From Sebastes aleutianus (taxonomy: Eukaryota > Chordata > Actinopteri > Perciformes > Sebastidae), in contig CAKAKS010000039.1 in assembly GCA_916700875.1 (NCBI GenBank), positions 27,498,315 through 27,562,314 on the forward strand: a stretch of 64,000 nucleotides of DNA, written 5' to 3'. How positions within the stretch are numbered: the stretch's first letter is position 1; each line of letters starts with the position of its first letter. The notes under the pieces were generated by a model. It saw only the letters and a program-made list of their open reading frames with translations. It searched no databases and had not been told where the DNA came from. Shown here one piece after another: positions 37,061 through 48,965 of the stretch. A program made the translations under genes and the position numbers.

Positions 37061-37360
37061 ATATCTCTTTATATATATATTATATATATTTAATATATTA
37101 TTATAAATATATATTATTATATATATTTATAATATATTAAATATATATATATAAATATATATTATTATATATATTTATAATAATATATTAAATATATATA
37201 ATATATATATAAAGATATAGATATGTATATATCTATATCTATATATATTATATATAAAGATATAGATATATGTATATATCTATATCTCTATATATATTAT
37301 ATATATTTAATATATATTTATAATAATATATTAAATATATATAATATATATATATAAAGA

Positions 37361-37393
<33 letters not shown>

Positions 37394-40300
37394 TTATAAT
37401 ATATATAATAATATATATATATATAATATATAATAATATATATATATATATTTATAATATATAATATATATAATAATATATATATTATATATTATATATA
37501 TTATTATATATATTTATATATTTTATATTTATATTATATGTATATATATGGTGTACGGTTTAAGACCTGATCTATATATAAAGCTTCTCGAGATAACTTC
37601 TGTTATGATTTGACGCTATATAAAAATAAATTGAATTTCAATTCAATTCAATTCAAACTTTATTGCAGACTCAAGGTCCAGATAAGAAAAAAAACAACAA
37701 CAATACATTACATATAATACATTACAATACAGGAAGCACTATAAAAAGTCATGATTAAAAGATATTAAAAATATTAATATGAATATATACATACATCAAT
37801 GCCTTACATATAAGGAACTATACCAGTGCCTCCACAGCTGTGATTGGTACCATGTAGTGCTAAATCTGATGTTAGACAACCACAATATTATGTCATTCTC
37901 AGAGTGATTAAGCCGGCATATAAATTTGTACATGAGATTTCTTAATACAGTTTAAAAAGTTTGAATATCAACTAATGTTGTAATCAAATAAAGTTAAACG
38001 CCACAGAGGGCGTCATTGTTCCCCCACTGTGGATGTTTGTGAATGAACAATGACATGATTTTGTGGTTTTGACCTACAGAAACTTCAGGAACTGGCAGAG
38101 AAACATCCCAACATCCACATCATCACTTTGGGTAAGACAGAGAACAACAATGGTTGGTGTGTGTAAACAAATATTTAACAATATAGAAAAAAACTAACAT
38201 AATATTTTTTTTGTATGTGTGGGAAACTAACAAACACAAAACCCTCACGTTACAACACAAGGGCCTGTGTATTTTAGATGTGAATGATCCATTTTAAAGG
38301 TCCCATATTATAAAAAAGTGAAATTTTCATGTTTTTTTTTATTATAAAGCAGGCTTAAGTCCTATATAAATAGCCTACTGTGAAAGTATCGAAACACTCA
38401 ATCCACAGGGAAATACACAGCCCGTATTCAGAAACTGCGCGTTTGAAACAAGCTGTCAGGATTTCTGCCCATTTGTGATGTCACGAATATACAATATTTA
38501 GACCCTTGACACAGTTTTAAATGTAAACATTCTAAATGTGTCCTAGTTTATTCCTGGTTGCAGTGTATGTGAATGTCATCAGCTGACAGGAAGTACACAT
38601 GGACCCAAGCTGTTGCCTAGCAACGCAATTCTGTTGCAATTCTGTCAAAATGTGCTAAAACAGAGCGTTTCAGACAGAGGGTGAATACAGGCATATTCAG
38701 GCAGACAGTATGAGGAAAATAATGTTTTTTTTTAACATTACAGCATGTAAACATGTTCTAGTAGAAACACAAAATACAAGTATGAACCTGAAAATGAGCG
38801 TAATATGGGACCTTTAAAGGAATATCTCAATGTAATCGCTAATTGGCAATTTCCTAAATGTATACCAACCACTATCTTACAGCACGACCACTTAAACACA
38901 TGTTGGCCTCATGCATGTTTAAACTTTAAACATAGAAATACACACAGTACTGGATATCCTGTACACAACTTTTGGTGATTTGCTTTTTGTGTTGATGTGT
39001 CTTTCTACTAGATGTAGTGAACCAGGAGAGTATAGAGAAGTCAGTGGAAGAGGTGGGCCAGCTTGTACAAGACGAGGGTCTGAACTGCCTGATCAACAAT
39101 GCAGGGATCAATGTGGTGGCTGACCTTCATACCGTTACTGCAGAGAAGATGATGGAAAATTTCCAGACTAATGCTGTGGCTCCACTAATGATCACCAAGG
39201 TACTGTTTATTATACTATTATTATTATAGATTTGTGTGCTTCCTTTTTTGTGATATAATCTTTTTAAGCAATTGAAAATATAATACAAATTTATAAACAA
39301 TATACAAAAAATTAAATAAATTTAATAAATATAATATTATATATAATGTGTCGACCATACATTGCTTCTGGATTTGGCTTATGTCCACATCTGTGCGTTC
39401 GTTCGATCTCAAAACCTCCATCAATGTCCAGGCCTAGTCCTTCCTTTTTACAACGTACACAAAATGCGTCCATTGAGTTTTCCAAAATGTCAATTATACG
39501 AATATTGTTACGGTGTCCCGCATCCTCCAGATATGTCACCCTTTCCTGGAGTTGTACCACAGTTTTCTCGACTCGAGTTACCGTTTCCTCCCTCGTGTTG
39601 CATCCGTCCCCCAGCGTGGAGATGCAGGATTTTATGCTTCCTGTCGACTTGGGTGTTGTGCATCAGTTACTTTATTGGAACGTCTTCATCTGTCACTCAA
39701 CCTGATGGAGAATTACAAAAGAAAAGAAGCTACACTTCTGTTTTCTTCAGACACCAGGAGCAGGACCTGTGAGTAGTTAATTTCCTGAATACTGCAAACT
39801 AAAACAAAAAGAATGACCATGATGGACAGAAGTAACAAAAGCCCCTTAGCCCAGGGCAGAATGTATTTCCTAAGTATTCATTGAAAGTCTGGTTTCAGTT
39901 GGCCCCAGAGAAAATGGGGCGGACTACAGAGCAGCACCCGGTGCTGGTAAAAAATCAGGAGCTGTTTGAGAACATGATGTCAGCAGGGCAGATGCTTGCT
40001 GACACACAGTTTGCTCCAACTGAAGGACAGTCTCTATAACTGCAAGGCCACACTGCAGCCTAACGGTATAATGTTAGGGGGACGTCTGCAATGAATCACA
40101 GCAGAAATCTGCCACTGCTCCACTCTCTATGAGCTGAGACTTCAAAACATGCTTTACTCACATTTTAAAGGATAACTTAGGTATTTTTCAACCTGGACCC
40201 TATTTTCCCATGTTTTTGTGTCTAAGTGACTAATGGGGACAACACTTTTTAGAATTGGTCCAGTCTTGTATTGTCTCAAAAAAACATTTAATTTATCTGT

Positions 40301-43300
40301 AGGGTTCTTTCTATAATGTAGTCAGACACTTATAATAACAATCTGAGCCTGTCAGTGGCAAAAACAAGCACTTTTAGTAGACGTAAACTGACGGTACCAG
40401 GTTGCCCCAAATAATTACATTGCAGCTCGTTTAGCGGCTGGCGGCTGCAGCTATCTCCCTCAATATTGGACCAATTTCAAAAGTGTTCCTATTAATCACT
40501 TTTAGAAACAAAAACATGGGAAAATCCAGGTTGAAAAATACCAAAGTTATCCTTTAAGGTGAAACAATTAGTTAATTATTAGATCACTTGATTAGCACAC
40601 AATTAATAGGCAGCTATTTTGATAATCTATTAACCATTTGAGCCAATGGTTGAGGCAAAAATGCCAAACATTTGATGTTTCTTTCTAGCTTCTCACATTT
40701 TAGGATTTGCTGCATTTTTTTGTCATGTATATAACAGTACAGTTATTAATTATTTCACGTTAAATATGTCCAGAAACTACATAACCAGCTTTCTTGTTTT
40801 GGAAATGTCTAGATCTGTAAGATAATTGAACATTAATGGAACAGATTCACACTATTACTATTAGAGAGGTGTTGATTCATCTGTTTGATCATTTTGGAGG
40901 CTGTTCAGTTTGTGGTGCTTTTCATTGTATTGCATTATAGTGACAGGTGTTTCTGTTGTTTAGTCTACCCTCATTGATATAAACGGTATGGACAAAGTCA
41001 TAGAAACACATTACAGTGTGTATATATTTTGTTTTAGAAAAATCTAAATGGAGAATTCAAGAAATTGCTCTGTAAGTTGGACATGCTGCCACCAGAGGGC
41101 ACACTTGTTATTCCTCCCCACAGACTGTGTGCTGTGAAATGTGACTGGAAATGCTCCGCAAGATTTGATAATGAAATCATTTTGAAAATGTGTATCTCTA
41201 GATTTGGGGTCTGTGTTGTACTTATTTAACATGTTGTATACAAGTGTAGTTTTGTTATTAATATTATATATTATTTGAGTAAAACTTTGATAACCATCAT
41301 TTATAAATGGTAAATTAAATGTAGCAAATCGTTATTTTACTGTTAACAAACAGACATCATAATTAATGATATTTACTAATTATTAGTAATGTTATCATTT
41401 ATATTATTTTAACAGATTATTGTTGCACACATAACATTTGATATACTATATTATATATTTATTTTAATGATTATGAAATTATTTGTAAACCTTTAAGAAA
41501 TTGTTTGTAAAACATCTGTAAACATTACATAGATAGACTAGATATTTGTAACACTTTGTTAATGGTTAATATTTGGTTTGTAAACCATCTATAAACATTA
41601 TTTAGATAGTTAATACTTTGGCAATGGTTAATAATTGGTTTCTGGTCCATCTATCTATGTAATGTTTGTAGATGTTTTACAAACAATTTCTTAAAAGTTT
41701 ACAATTCATTTGTTAATCATTAATCAATACTTAATACGAATCCCACACCATGGTAATTGTCACAAGATTTTGTGGATTCAAGAAGCTCTCCATCTCATGA
41801 AAACCCTGTACAGTATGATTCTAGCTTCAGCTGTGATGTGTTTTTTCCCCCTGTCCCTGCCAGGCCTTCCTGCCTCTGTTGAAACAAGCTGCGTCGAGAG
41901 TCGGAGCAGGTGGTGCAGGGAGCATGGGCATCCAGAGGGCAGCAGTCATTAACATCACCTCTCTGCTGGGCTCTGTGGAGCTCAACTGGGGGGAAAGGGC
42001 CAACAACTTCAAATGGTACCCCTACAGGACGTCCAAGGTATTGTTACTATTGGATGAATATACTGACTCTTTTAGATGTCAAACAAAAATGTGAAATGGA
42101 AGTGGCGTTTTGCCCCAGCCATCCAGGCGAGTTAGCAAGCTTTACACATTGAATTAAAACTGTTACCAGCATCAAAATGTCCTGTCGTTGCGTGTTCGGT
42201 TGTGAGAATCGATATTGCAAAAAGGGGCCTGAAATTTTACAGAATTTCGACAGGATCGCGGCCATCAGAGCAACAGGTGTTTCAGTTTAACGAGTGGCTT
42301 TAAGCCAAATGCGTCCGTGGTTGCTTGTAGAAACTTCTGTAAATGTTTGGTGTAGATAATAAACGCAGGTGAGTATGTATTTAAATATGATTGAAGGCTT
42401 CTACGAGGACACCTACATGTTCTGTTTGTGTTTTTAACAGCTGCCGTCACCATGAGCAACCACAACGCATTTGGCTGAAAGTCACCAGTTAACACGGTCA
42501 CTCGTTCAACCAAAACACCGGCGGTATCTATTAGGGTTGGGTACGGTTCTCATTTGAACCGATAACTGTACCTGGAATTCGATACCACTGCCCAACGGTA
42601 CCTTTTTTTCCAGTGCTTTACTCTCTCTGTAATAACAATCACTTTCAACATTGTTATTTATTTAGAACATTTTACACACAACACAAGCATCTAGTGACAT
42701 GTATGCTCGTAATTTCTCGCTGGTGTTACATTACACCCAAGTTTCAGCCACATGCTAATGTCTTCTACTCACTCACTAATGTTACACGGATCTGGAAAGT
42801 CAATTAGGGCTGCACGGTGGTGCAGTGGTTAGCACTGTCGCCTCAGAGCAGCAGCAGTCGCAGGTTCGAATCCGGCTTGGGGCCCTTCTGTGTGGAGTTT
42901 GCATGTTCTCCCCGTGTTAGCGTGGGTTTTCTCAGGGTTCTCCTGCTTCCTCCCACAGTCCAAAGACATGCAGGTTCAATTGTTGACTCTTAATTGCCCG
43001 TAGGTGTGAATGTGAGCGTGAATGGTTGTCTGTCTCTATGTGTCAGCCCGGTAATAGTCTGGCGACCTGTCCAGGGTGCACTCCGCCTTCCCCCAATGAC
43101 AGCTGGGATCGGCTCCAGCCCCCCGCGACCCCGAATGGGATAAGCAGTTACAGATAATGGATGGATGGAAAGTCAATTTGTTTGGGGTGCATTTATGGTG
43201 GTTAACTTTGGTGGTTAACATCTTTGAATAGCTTGATGATCTATTGCACTCCGCCATACTTCCATTGCCAAACTGTGCGCACACTTGTGTACGTCATCAT

Positions 43301-44638
43301 TGTTTACAAACTGCAATTTGCTTGATACCTTAAAGCTGAACTTTGAGCTAATATTTTAAAACTTTTTTCATAACACGGTCAGTATATAGTAGTAGTGCAT
43401 GAGACAGATAATTTGAAAAAAATGTTCTTCTGATTAAACATTTTTCTACAATGGATTTTAGGATAAATGTGAAATATCAGCTGCACCTTCCTCCATCCCC
43501 AAACGGATCAACTACTGTGGTGTTGGGTAAAGCTGTACTGTAGCGGGCTGAGGTTTTTACATTGTGTTGCATAGTAACTTGCTTCTGGTTGCCTTCTCAG
43601 AGCGCTTTAAACATGGTGAGTCGCTGTCTGGCTGTAGACCTGGAGCCTGACGGGATTCTCTGTATGGCTATACACCCTGGCTGGGTCCGCACTGACATGG
43701 GGGGGTCTGAGGTAAGAGGCTGCTCTGTCCATCTCTGTCACAGTCTCTTTGGGTTGCCATTAAAGAGCTGTGATTAAAGCATACCAAGCACTGAGTAAAA
43801 TGTAACATCTTCTCATTCTATCAAGCCTTTTTTTATTTCCATTAGTGAGAAAAAAACATTTTGTAGAATGCAGTGAACTAAAACTGTATGTATGTTACAC
43901 TAATTTGCATGGTCTTTTACCTTCAAGAGCTGTCACACATTTAATATTTACGTCGCATTTTAGTGTCCTGAGTGATGTACAGTATTTACAGTATAGTGGG
44001 GCAGCTAAGATGAAATATTCATAACAATTGTGCATTTTGCAATAAAAGCAACACATTTGGCACAGACATAGGTTTATATGTTATGAAGAGATATAGATTT
44101 TGGGGTGCTGTAAATTTGGCCCCTGAGGGCCGTGGCGGCCATTTTTAAAAATAGCTGCCAAATAGACGCTAAATATTCAAAGATGTTGCAGAAAACTGGT
44201 TTTATGAGGTGTTTTCAAGCTGATTAGATCAGATGTCAGAAGATCACAGATATGTTTTTTTAAAAACATATCTGTTTTTTAAGGGTGCAAAAACCAAATA
44301 AAAGGTTTGAAAAAATAACTGCCACGGCCCTCAGGCCCCAAATTAGTAGTGCCCCGATATCTATATCTTTTCATAACATATAAACCTACATCTGTGCCAA
44401 ATGTGTTGCTTTTATCGCAAATTATTTCACAGTTGTTGTGCTTAACTGCCCCGCTAATAGGGATCATTGTATTGACATTTCTAAGAAGTGTGTCTGAATA
44501 TAATTTGTATCCGTTTCTTTCCAGGCTCCACTGAGCCCAGAGGAGAGCGTTTCTTCCGTCTTGTCTGTGATTGGTGGACTGACTGAAAAGGATCATGGAT
44601 CATTTCTGAACTTTACAGGAGAGACGTTGCCTTGGTGA
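36591..44638 (+). CDS. Short-chain dehydrogenase/reductase, sniffer/C-factor type, six exons, complete
   Basis: Exons 36591-36743, 38080-38131, 39012-39199, 41864-42037, 43601-43711, 44525-44638 (TGA 44636-44638) join in phase to 263 residues, a normal length for a classical SDR. Seen: the nucleotide-binding glycine motif TGAGRGLG (residues 16-23), NNAG (97-100), the catalytic serine in NITS (about 164), the YRTSK pair (Tyr185, Lys189), and HPGWVRTDMGG (214-224) after the active site. The family is known for NAD(P)H-dependent reduction of carbonyl compounds; fish genomes annotate close relatives as C-factor-like, and the Drosophila relative is sniffer. The substrate of this copy is unknown. 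It is probably cytosolic: no signal peptide or membrane segment. The ATG begins the only frame that gives the glycine motif. Introns carry an A+T tract (intron 1), a LINE ORF1 scrap (intron 3), a SINE (intron 4) and a large fold-back (intron 5). No official symbol is assigned because several paralogues exist. Confidence 0.9.
36866..37550. repeat. A+T tract of about 690 bp, SDR intron 1
   Basis: It begins with TCTATATATATATATG and a (CT)n patch (36893-36919), then runs of (TA)n with repeated palindromic blocks such as TATATAAAGATATAGATAT (several copies, 37207-37360). Almost no G or C. Confidence 0.95.
37551..37660. repeat. Fish LINE-type repeat tail, SDR intron 1
   Basis: ATAAAGCTTCTCGAGATAAC and GACGCTATATAAAAATAAAT match 30110-30185. 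It ends in (AATTC)n. Confidence 0.55.
38298..38813. mobile_element. TTAA-flanked MITE, family C, SDR intron 2
   Basis: TTAA at 38294-38297 and 38814-38817. Ends AGGTCCCATATTATAA and (minus strand) AGGTCCCATATTACGC. Related to 23131-23520. Confidence 0.85.
39350..39745 (-). pseudogene. Fragment of L1/Tx1-type LINE ORF1, SDR intron 3
   Basis: On the minus strand 39560-39360 reads QERVTYLEDAGHRNNIRI and then FEIERTHRCG. The pattern 'LEDAxRRNNIRIxGIPE ... IERAHR' is the coiled-coil/RRM junction of L1-type ORF1 proteins (from memory). The frame is short and ends at once, so it is dead. Confidence 0.7.
40169..40553. mobile_element. TTAA-flanked MITE, family D, SDR intron 3
   Basis: TTAA at 40165-40168 and 40554-40557. 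Arms of about 60 bp: AGGATAACTTAGGTATTTTT at left mirrored by AAAAATACCAAAGTTATCCT at right, with CCCATGTTTTTGT / ACAAAAACATGGG farther in. Confidence 0.88.
40560..40770. repeat. Piece of a common fish repeat
   Basis: GAGGCAAAAATGCCAAACAT and GGATTTGCTGCATTTT recall a hAT-like family often seen in fish (from memory); related scraps lie at 48966-49670 and 57920-58000. Confidence 0.4.
41282..41735. mobile_element. Truncated copy of the 807-bp palindromic MITE, SDR intron 3
   Basis: ATAACCATCATTTATAAATGG at the left and inverted ACATCTGTAAACATTAC / ATGTTTGTAGATGT arms match 15915-16721. The right outer arm is missing. Confidence 0.65.
42533..42610. repeat. Scrap of a hAT-like end, SDR intron 4
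   Basis: GGGTTGGGTACGGTTCTCAT with CCGATAACTGTACC and CGATACCACTGCCCAACGG looks like an abbreviated element; no target duplication seen. Confidence 0.35.
42806..43165 (+). mobile_element. tRNA-headed SINE with LINE-like 3' tail, 13-bp target duplication, SDR intron 4
   Basis: Head GTGGTGCAGTGGTTAGCACT (box A) and GCAGGTTCGAATCC (box B); body GTGTGGAGTTTGCATGTTCT; tail ending in (ATGG)n. TGGAAAGTCAATT stands on both sides (42793-42805 and 43166-43178). A complete, recognisable SINE insertion. Confidence 0.9.
43994..44456. repeat. 463-bp fold-back, SDR intron 5
   Basis: The left arm starts TAGTGGGGCAGCTAAG; the right arm ends CTTAACTGCCCCGCTA. Arms of about 140 bp pair closely (GCAACACATTTGGCACAGA / TCTGTGCCAAATGTGTTGC; CCCCTGAGGGCCGTGGC / GCCACGGCCCTCAGG). 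It ends 68 bases before the last exon. Confidence 0.85.
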
Positions 44639-45127
44639 CCCAGATTATAAGCACTACTATAGGATCCTAATGGCTTTTTATTCAGTTATGATCAACCTTA
44701 ACTATGCTTGGATAAATGTATCAATGACTCAGAGTGAACAGTGTTAAATCTTAACCAAGCTCTACCATTTAATAGAAATCATGCATATTTCAACTTGATT
44801 ATAGGAGAGCAACAGTATTTCATTTCTTAAAGGAGATTACTTTACAGTGTTCCCAAATACTGTAGATGATGTGTAGTGTGCTGTAGCTTGTCTTCAATCC
44901 ATCTGTCTCCAAAGACTATATTTAGTATGATAAGGAAAATGCCACAACATTAGTTCTGATTGGTCAACAGTCTTAAAATTTGGTATATACATACTTTGGG
45001 TAAGTATCTAACCGTACAACTTTGAATTTCTATTCAAATCTGACATTTCTCAGTGGTCAAAGTCAGGATTTTTGAAAAATTAGGAAAAACACTTAAATTG
45101 TGTTTAAATGTCTTCCATATGAAATAT

Positions 45128-45345
45128 ATTTTTATGCCTCTGCGACAGCCGTGGCTGGAAGCCATATGTTTTCGGGTTGTCTGTCCGTCCGCGCCATTCT
45201 CGTGAACGTGATATCTCAGGAATGCCTTGAACAAATGTCTTCAAATTTGGCACAAATGTCCACTTGGACTCAAGGATGAACTGATTAGATTTTGGTGGTT
45301 AAAGGTCCAAGGTCATTGTGACCTCACGTCCGTGACCTCACACCC
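45128..45345. repeat. Dispersed repeat copy (family at 19880)
   Basis: TTTTTATGCCTCTGCGACAG, CACAAATGTCCACTTGGACT and AAGGATGAACTGATTAGATT correspond to 19885-20035. Confidence 0.55.
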
Positions 45346-45583
45346 ATGCATAGCAAATAATTGTTGGCTGCTATATTAATGCTCTGAATTTCATATAGAA
45401 CATCTTAAGACTACATACTGCAAACACAGTATACTATTAGGCCAGTTCAGCCCTACATGCCTCTAACATGTTACAAAAAAATGATCTAAGCTGCGCCCAA
45501 ATATCAACATAAACTGTTACATTCTTCGATCTGATTACAAACTCGTTTGACAAACAGACAAGACTTGGTTGAGAAAGTCTTAA

Positions 45584-46335
45584 AGGAACAGTGTGTAACA
45601 TTTCTGGGGATCTCTTAGCAGAAATGGAATCTAATATTCATAACTATATTTTCATTAGTGTATGATCAACCTGAAACTAAGAATTGTGTTTTCGTTAGCT
45701 TAGAATGAGCCCTTCATATCTACATGAATGTTTCTACAGTAGCCCAGAACGGACAAACCAAACACTGGCTCTAGCGAGAGCCTTTCACGCTTTAACGTCA
45801 CCTGAATGCTTGCGAAACTGCGGTAACCCAAGCCGCAGAGTACAAAACCGTCAGCTGCCGTCTGACTTCCGTTGCTCCTAATGTAGTGTTATCATGGTAT
45901 GGATGGCCTCTGAGCGAGGCGAATGGCGTTACCACAGTTTTGCACTCGGCGGCTCACGTTACCGCAGTCTTGGAAAGGGAGGAGTAAATGGTAAATGGAC
46001 GTGCATTTATACAGCGCTTTTCTAGTCTTCTGACCACTCAAAGCACTTTACACTACATGTCAGCATTCACACACACATTCATACACTGATGACAGAGGCT
46101 GCCATACAAGGTGCCAACTTTGCCCATCAGGATCTAATCTAAATACTCATTCACACACTGATGGCTAAGCCTTGTTACCGGAGCAGCCAGGGATAGAACC
46201 ACCGACCTTTTGATTGGTGGACGACCTGCTCTACCCTCTGAGCCACAGTCGCCCCAGGTGAGCGGATGGGTACTAACTTGGTTGCAATCTGCAACCAAAC
46301 CACTAGATTTCACCAGATCGTACACACTGTACCTT
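45584..46335. mobile_element. TTAA-flanked element, family E, with a SINE inside
   Basis: TTAA at 45580-45583 and 46336-46339. Ends AGGAACAGTGTGTAACATTT and (minus strand) AAGGTACAGTGTGTACGATC. The SINE at 45986-46255 interrupts it. Confidence 0.75.
45986..46255 (-). mobile_element. tRNA-derived SINE, second copy, minus strand
   Basis: Minus strand begins GGGGCGACTGTGGCTCAGAG, with GGTTCTATCCCTGG for box B. Same family as 7534-7808; here it is inserted in a TTAA element. Confidence 0.75.
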
Positions 46336-46883
46336 TTAACAGAACCGTCTCAGAAGTTGTTTGTTTGTGTGTGTGTTTGGGAGGTGGCGTGCTGCTGTGT
46401 GTTTGAAAAAGATCCCTCTTTTTCAGAAGTTCCAAAGATGGAACAAAATCTGGTGTAAATCTGACCTTACAGATTCTCTTCTCTACGGTCCAACTGTGCA
46501 CTGAGTCCTTTGCTAAAAAGCAAACACCAATGTTGAAAGTTACTTCAAAGGTGTAAACTGATGAGCCATTCATGAGTGTGTGAGTGAGTACAATGGATTA
46601 TTGGCAACTGAAACCTCTTGTGGATTATCTGGTTTACATTTGTGTGCAAGGATGTACAGAAGTGAAGTGAATTATCTGCAGTGGCACTTTTCTACAGTTT
46701 ACAGTACAAAATTAAAATATAGTATCTATATACTGTTTGTGAAAAATACAACATGTACAATAGTTTAGGAATTTATATATAAATTATATATATAATAATA
46801 ATATAATATGTAAATGTGTTACCTATTTTTGAGATTGTTGCTGTTTAGAGAATTTGATTTTAGCATCCTTGTTGTAAAATGGT

Positions 46884-46889
46884 AATAAA
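46884..46889 (+). terminator. Candidate polyadenylation signal AATAAA for the SDR gene
   Basis: First clear canonical hexamer I noticed after the SDR stop, about 2.25 kb downstream. If used, the 3' UTR would contain a TTAA element with a SINE in it (45584-46335). An earlier non-canonical signal is possible. Confidence 0.35.
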
Positions 46890-46899
46890 AGGTTGAATT

Positions 46900-48960
46900 T
46901 CCATGAGTGTGTCTTCCAGTAAAAGCAGTCTATGAGATACACGTTTTCAGCCCTTGCTGCTTTAGCTGCTTTGATCCAGAACTGTATGATTATAAAATGA
47001 TCTTCTAGTGGCAGTGTCAGAAGACATTCTTCTTCTTTGTAGGATTTAAGATTACGTCAAACAAGGAAGTTTGGTCAAAATGTTTTTTCTTCCTCATTCT
47101 TGGAATGGCAAGTTTGGGTTACATAACTTTAAATACTTTTGTCTTCAAGCGGGGTGACTTGACATCATGTTCTCATTGTTTAAGGCCCATTTTTAGGTAC
47201 TGTACATTTCCTGTTTCCCATTGTGTGTGTCTCTCTTTCAGCAAGCAAAATAATAGGTGATGACTGACGAGTCTGCAAGATAATGACAACAATGAAAACC
47301 ATGTAAGGTAAATGTCATTAAAAGTCATGATCTGTCATGGTGTTGGTGGCACTTTAACTGTTACATGGTAAGAGAGTTGAGTGTGTCTTATCATTGTCAG
47401 TTTATAGCACCTGCAGGTCCTGCTTGTTTGAGTACAGTTGCATGATAAAGCAGAGTGCAAGTTGAACGTGCAACTTAGAAAATGAACATATCGAATGTGT
47501 CAAACCTCCATACTGTACAGCTAATGATCTGAACTTGTTGGATACAACTGTTACTTAAAAGTGCAGTATAAATGTTGGCCGTGGTATAAAGTAGAGAAAC
47601 AGCATGACAGCTTATAGGCAGGATTCAGTGCAAGATCGTTGCTGTTCTTGCTCTACCTGACGGCAGGGGTATGGCTTGATTGTTGGAAGTTGACCTAAAG
47701 TCTGACCTAAAGTCTGACCTAAACATTTGGTAAGCAGACCTGCAGAGTGATCTGTAAGAGGAAGAGAGCTGAACATCAGGTCATGCTTTTCAGCTCCCTG
47801 AAATGTCATTTAAATCTAATCAAACCAGTTTGCCCAGAATGGTGTGCAGGAAGTGATGTGCTGGGTGTGTGTGTAGAGAGAGAAAGAGAGAGAGAGAGGA
47901 GAGAGAGGGGGAGTGTGCCTTAAACAGGAGGAACAGTTATATGATCAAGGGTTGCTTTGGATTTCTCTCGCTGATGAGTTATTTTGTTTCTGTTAAATTT
48001 GAAGAGCTCTGCATGGATTTATAACACAGGAAGATACTTGCATTCCTGAAGAAAAAGAGGAGCTGAGTTTACTTACTACAGGCAAGTGGAAGTAAGTAAG
48101 TAAGTAAGTGGAAAGCAGCAACCTTTTTTTGTAAGGCCCTGAGACCATTTGTGCAAATTTGTACAATAGCGTAATTGTTGAAGTGTGTTACTCCCACTTT
48201 CTTTGTTTAAAATACGTCTTACAACTTTGCAGGTTTTTCCTTGCAACGTTCATCATGTTTTGCATGCAGTGTGAGCAGGACAAGTGCTATTTGACTAAAC
48301 CGTTTCTGATAGGAGATAATCATGTCCTTCTGACAACGCCACAGTTGTACCGTTTTTCTTTACCTCAAAGAATAATATCTGACTTACAAAGTATGTTCTT
48401 GAAGTTGGCAGGCACAAGGACATTTTGAGCTGATCATCTGTGCAAGTTGCACACAGTTCATGTGTGTGCATGTCTGTGCTTGTTGTTTGGGATACAGGTA
48501 TGTAATCTCTCGTAACAGAATCTTGAAGCTACTGTCACAAAATATTTTTAAAACAATTTAAGAAGGTTGTGGAACTGAAAATGGTCTATATTTGTTTCTT
48601 CCAAAGCCCTAAATTGACATTTATACAAGTTAATCTCCTTACTGGATTAACTGATTTACCTCAAACTGAGGTCAACCCGGAGCTCCGTATTGTGCCCGCA
48701 GGCCTAAAAACGCAGGTTTTATTATTTACACCTGTGCTTTTCCTACTGTGACATGTTACATTATTTATGCTACATTAGTATTTAAGACTTTGGCTGTGAT
48801 CTTGATTCACTTTGACTTTTTGCCAGTGTGCCATGCTGTCTTTGTCCAAACGAGTCTCTACAAATATGTTTTTTTCTTTCTATCTGTATTACCACTCTTG
48901 TCTCCTGGGAACTGAGAGAGGTTCAGATAAGGTCCTAAATGAACCAAAAAAGGTTTCAAC
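46900..48960. other. Intergenic DNA between SDR and synaptotagmin genes
   Basis: No gene recognised. Contains a short triple TGACCTAAAGTC (47691-47725), a GA-rich tract (47875-47910) and (AAGT)n (48090-48108). Confidence 0.5.
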
Positions 48961-48965
48961 TCCTA

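Noticed and set aside
48159..48428. 89-residue plus-strand frame
   Set aside because: No recognisable domain, no upstream or downstream exon partners, ordinary chance length for A/T-rich DNA.
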